From: Heterobilharzia americana
Taxonomy: Eukaryota; Platyhelminthes; Trematoda; Strigeidida; Schistosomatidae
Reading direction: 5' to 3'
DNA: 64,000 nt
Assembly: GCA_944470555.2 (NCBI GenBank)
Contig: OX104134.1
Location: 56,473,890 to 56,537,889, forward strand
Below the pieces are notes generated by a model. The model ran no database searches and was not told the DNA's origin. It was given only the letters and a program-made list of their open reading frames with translations. The position numbers and the translations under genes are program-made. Below are positions 63,440-64,000 of the stretch, piece after piece. Positions within the stretch are counted from its first letter, which is position 1, and the number at the start of each line of letters is the position of its first letter.

Positions 63440-64000
63440 ACCAGTGATAGTAGCGTTCTGTAACCGTCGGCCGCACCTAGTTAATATGTCATGCCAGCCC
63501 AGTCCACATCCCAGTTGGATGAGCGTAAACCGTGCGTTGCTACTAAACTGTCCAACCTCTTCTCGAAGTTCTCAACAGACAGTGGCGATCTCGGCAGGCA
63601 ATGCCTTTCAGACGCCACAAATCTACAGAGATAAGTGTGATCGCGCATTGGTTTTCGCTCTTTGGTGGGCGGTTCTCCTTGGGTTACCACGAGGATAGCC
63701 ATAGTGGCCGTTCAGTAGGATTCCACTGTTTGGACGACTTGGGTTACTGAGTATTTCGTAAGCCGTTATCGAGTCACCACGTAATCTACGGTAGCTTAGG
63801 GAGAAGAGCCCCAGATCTTTCGGCTTGTCCTGATATGGTTTTTGCCTCATTCCCAAAACACCCTTTGTGGCTCGCCTTTGGACTTTCTCCAGGAGGCTCA
63901 CGTCTCTCTCAGGTGTGGTGGTGCAATGACGTTGTGCACCTCTACGTGGGGTCGTATACAGGTCTTATGCAGCTTCAAAAATAGTTCCGGGGTCAGGGCA
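63440..64000 (-). mobile_element. non-LTR (CR1/jockey-like) RT C-terminus, runs off the window
   Basis: Entering from the right edge, the minus strand reads RDVSLLEKVQRRATKGVLGM, PYQDKPKDLGLFSLSYRRLR and GDSITAYEILS (63700-63900), then AHQRAKTNARSHLSL. This is the end of the RT ORF in CR1/jockey-type elements (the LE.VQRRATK and L.L.RR..D motifs). In another frame, CLPRSPLSVENFEKRLDS completes the C-terminus near 63520-63600. One frame shift separates the two parts. The rest of the element lies beyond 64000. Confidence 0.8.

Overview
The window looks like chromosomal DNA of a blood fluke (Schistosomatidae). It is AT-rich, carries one sparse eukaryotic gene with short exons and kilobase introns, and is otherwise filled with transposon remnants. 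The diagnostic items are a tRNA-derived SINE that carries a hammerhead ribozyme (the Sm-alpha type known from schistosomes), RTE/SR2-like and other non-LTR retrotransposons, Penelope-like elements and Ty3/gypsy elements. The species cannot be settled from the sequence alone. No bacterial-type operon, CRISPR array, phage or plasmid feature is visible.

The only host gene I can support is on the minus strand: a homologue of SVOP (synaptic vesicle 2-related protein, major facilitator superfamily). Six exons are seen, in transcript order 47198-46942, 43676-43578, 40347-40276, 36967-36843, 18908-18783 and 17716-17586. They cover the cytosolic N-terminal tail, transmembrane helices 1-6 and the start of the central loop. 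One exon of about 20 codons between 36843 and 18908 was not found. The first exons and the C-terminal half (helices 7-12) are not seen and probably lie outside the window. Two exons are out of frame by one base at A-runs.

Layout. 1-11 kb: old non-LTR fragments, mostly minus strand, a tRNA-Ile-like SINE unit and an Sm-alpha SINE. 11.3-13.1 kb: microsatellites, including 332 perfect copies of TATC. 17.6-47.2 kb: the SVOP-like gene; its introns hold an SR2/RTE-like element (20.2-23.4 kb), a deleted gypsy element (23.8-25.6 kb), endonuclease/RT fragments of the second non-LTR family (26-31.5 kb), SINEs, a palindromic Sm-alpha insertion (37.9-38.2 kb) and a Penelope-like RT (42 kb). 47.7-48.45 kb: a second Penelope-like RT cut by a 500-base N gap. 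50.3-55.4 kb: a full-length gypsy element with two identical 314-bp LTRs but a broken coding region. 55.4-63.4 kb: no recognisable gene. 63.4-64 kb: the C-terminus of another non-LTR RT running off the window.

The most interesting points are two SINE units with inverted tails, each inside one pair of target-site duplications, which suggests that each palindrome formed in a single insertion event; an apparently intact hammerhead core next to a copy that has lost its catalytic G12; the 1.33-kb perfect TATC tract; and identical LTRs around a mutated gypsy body.
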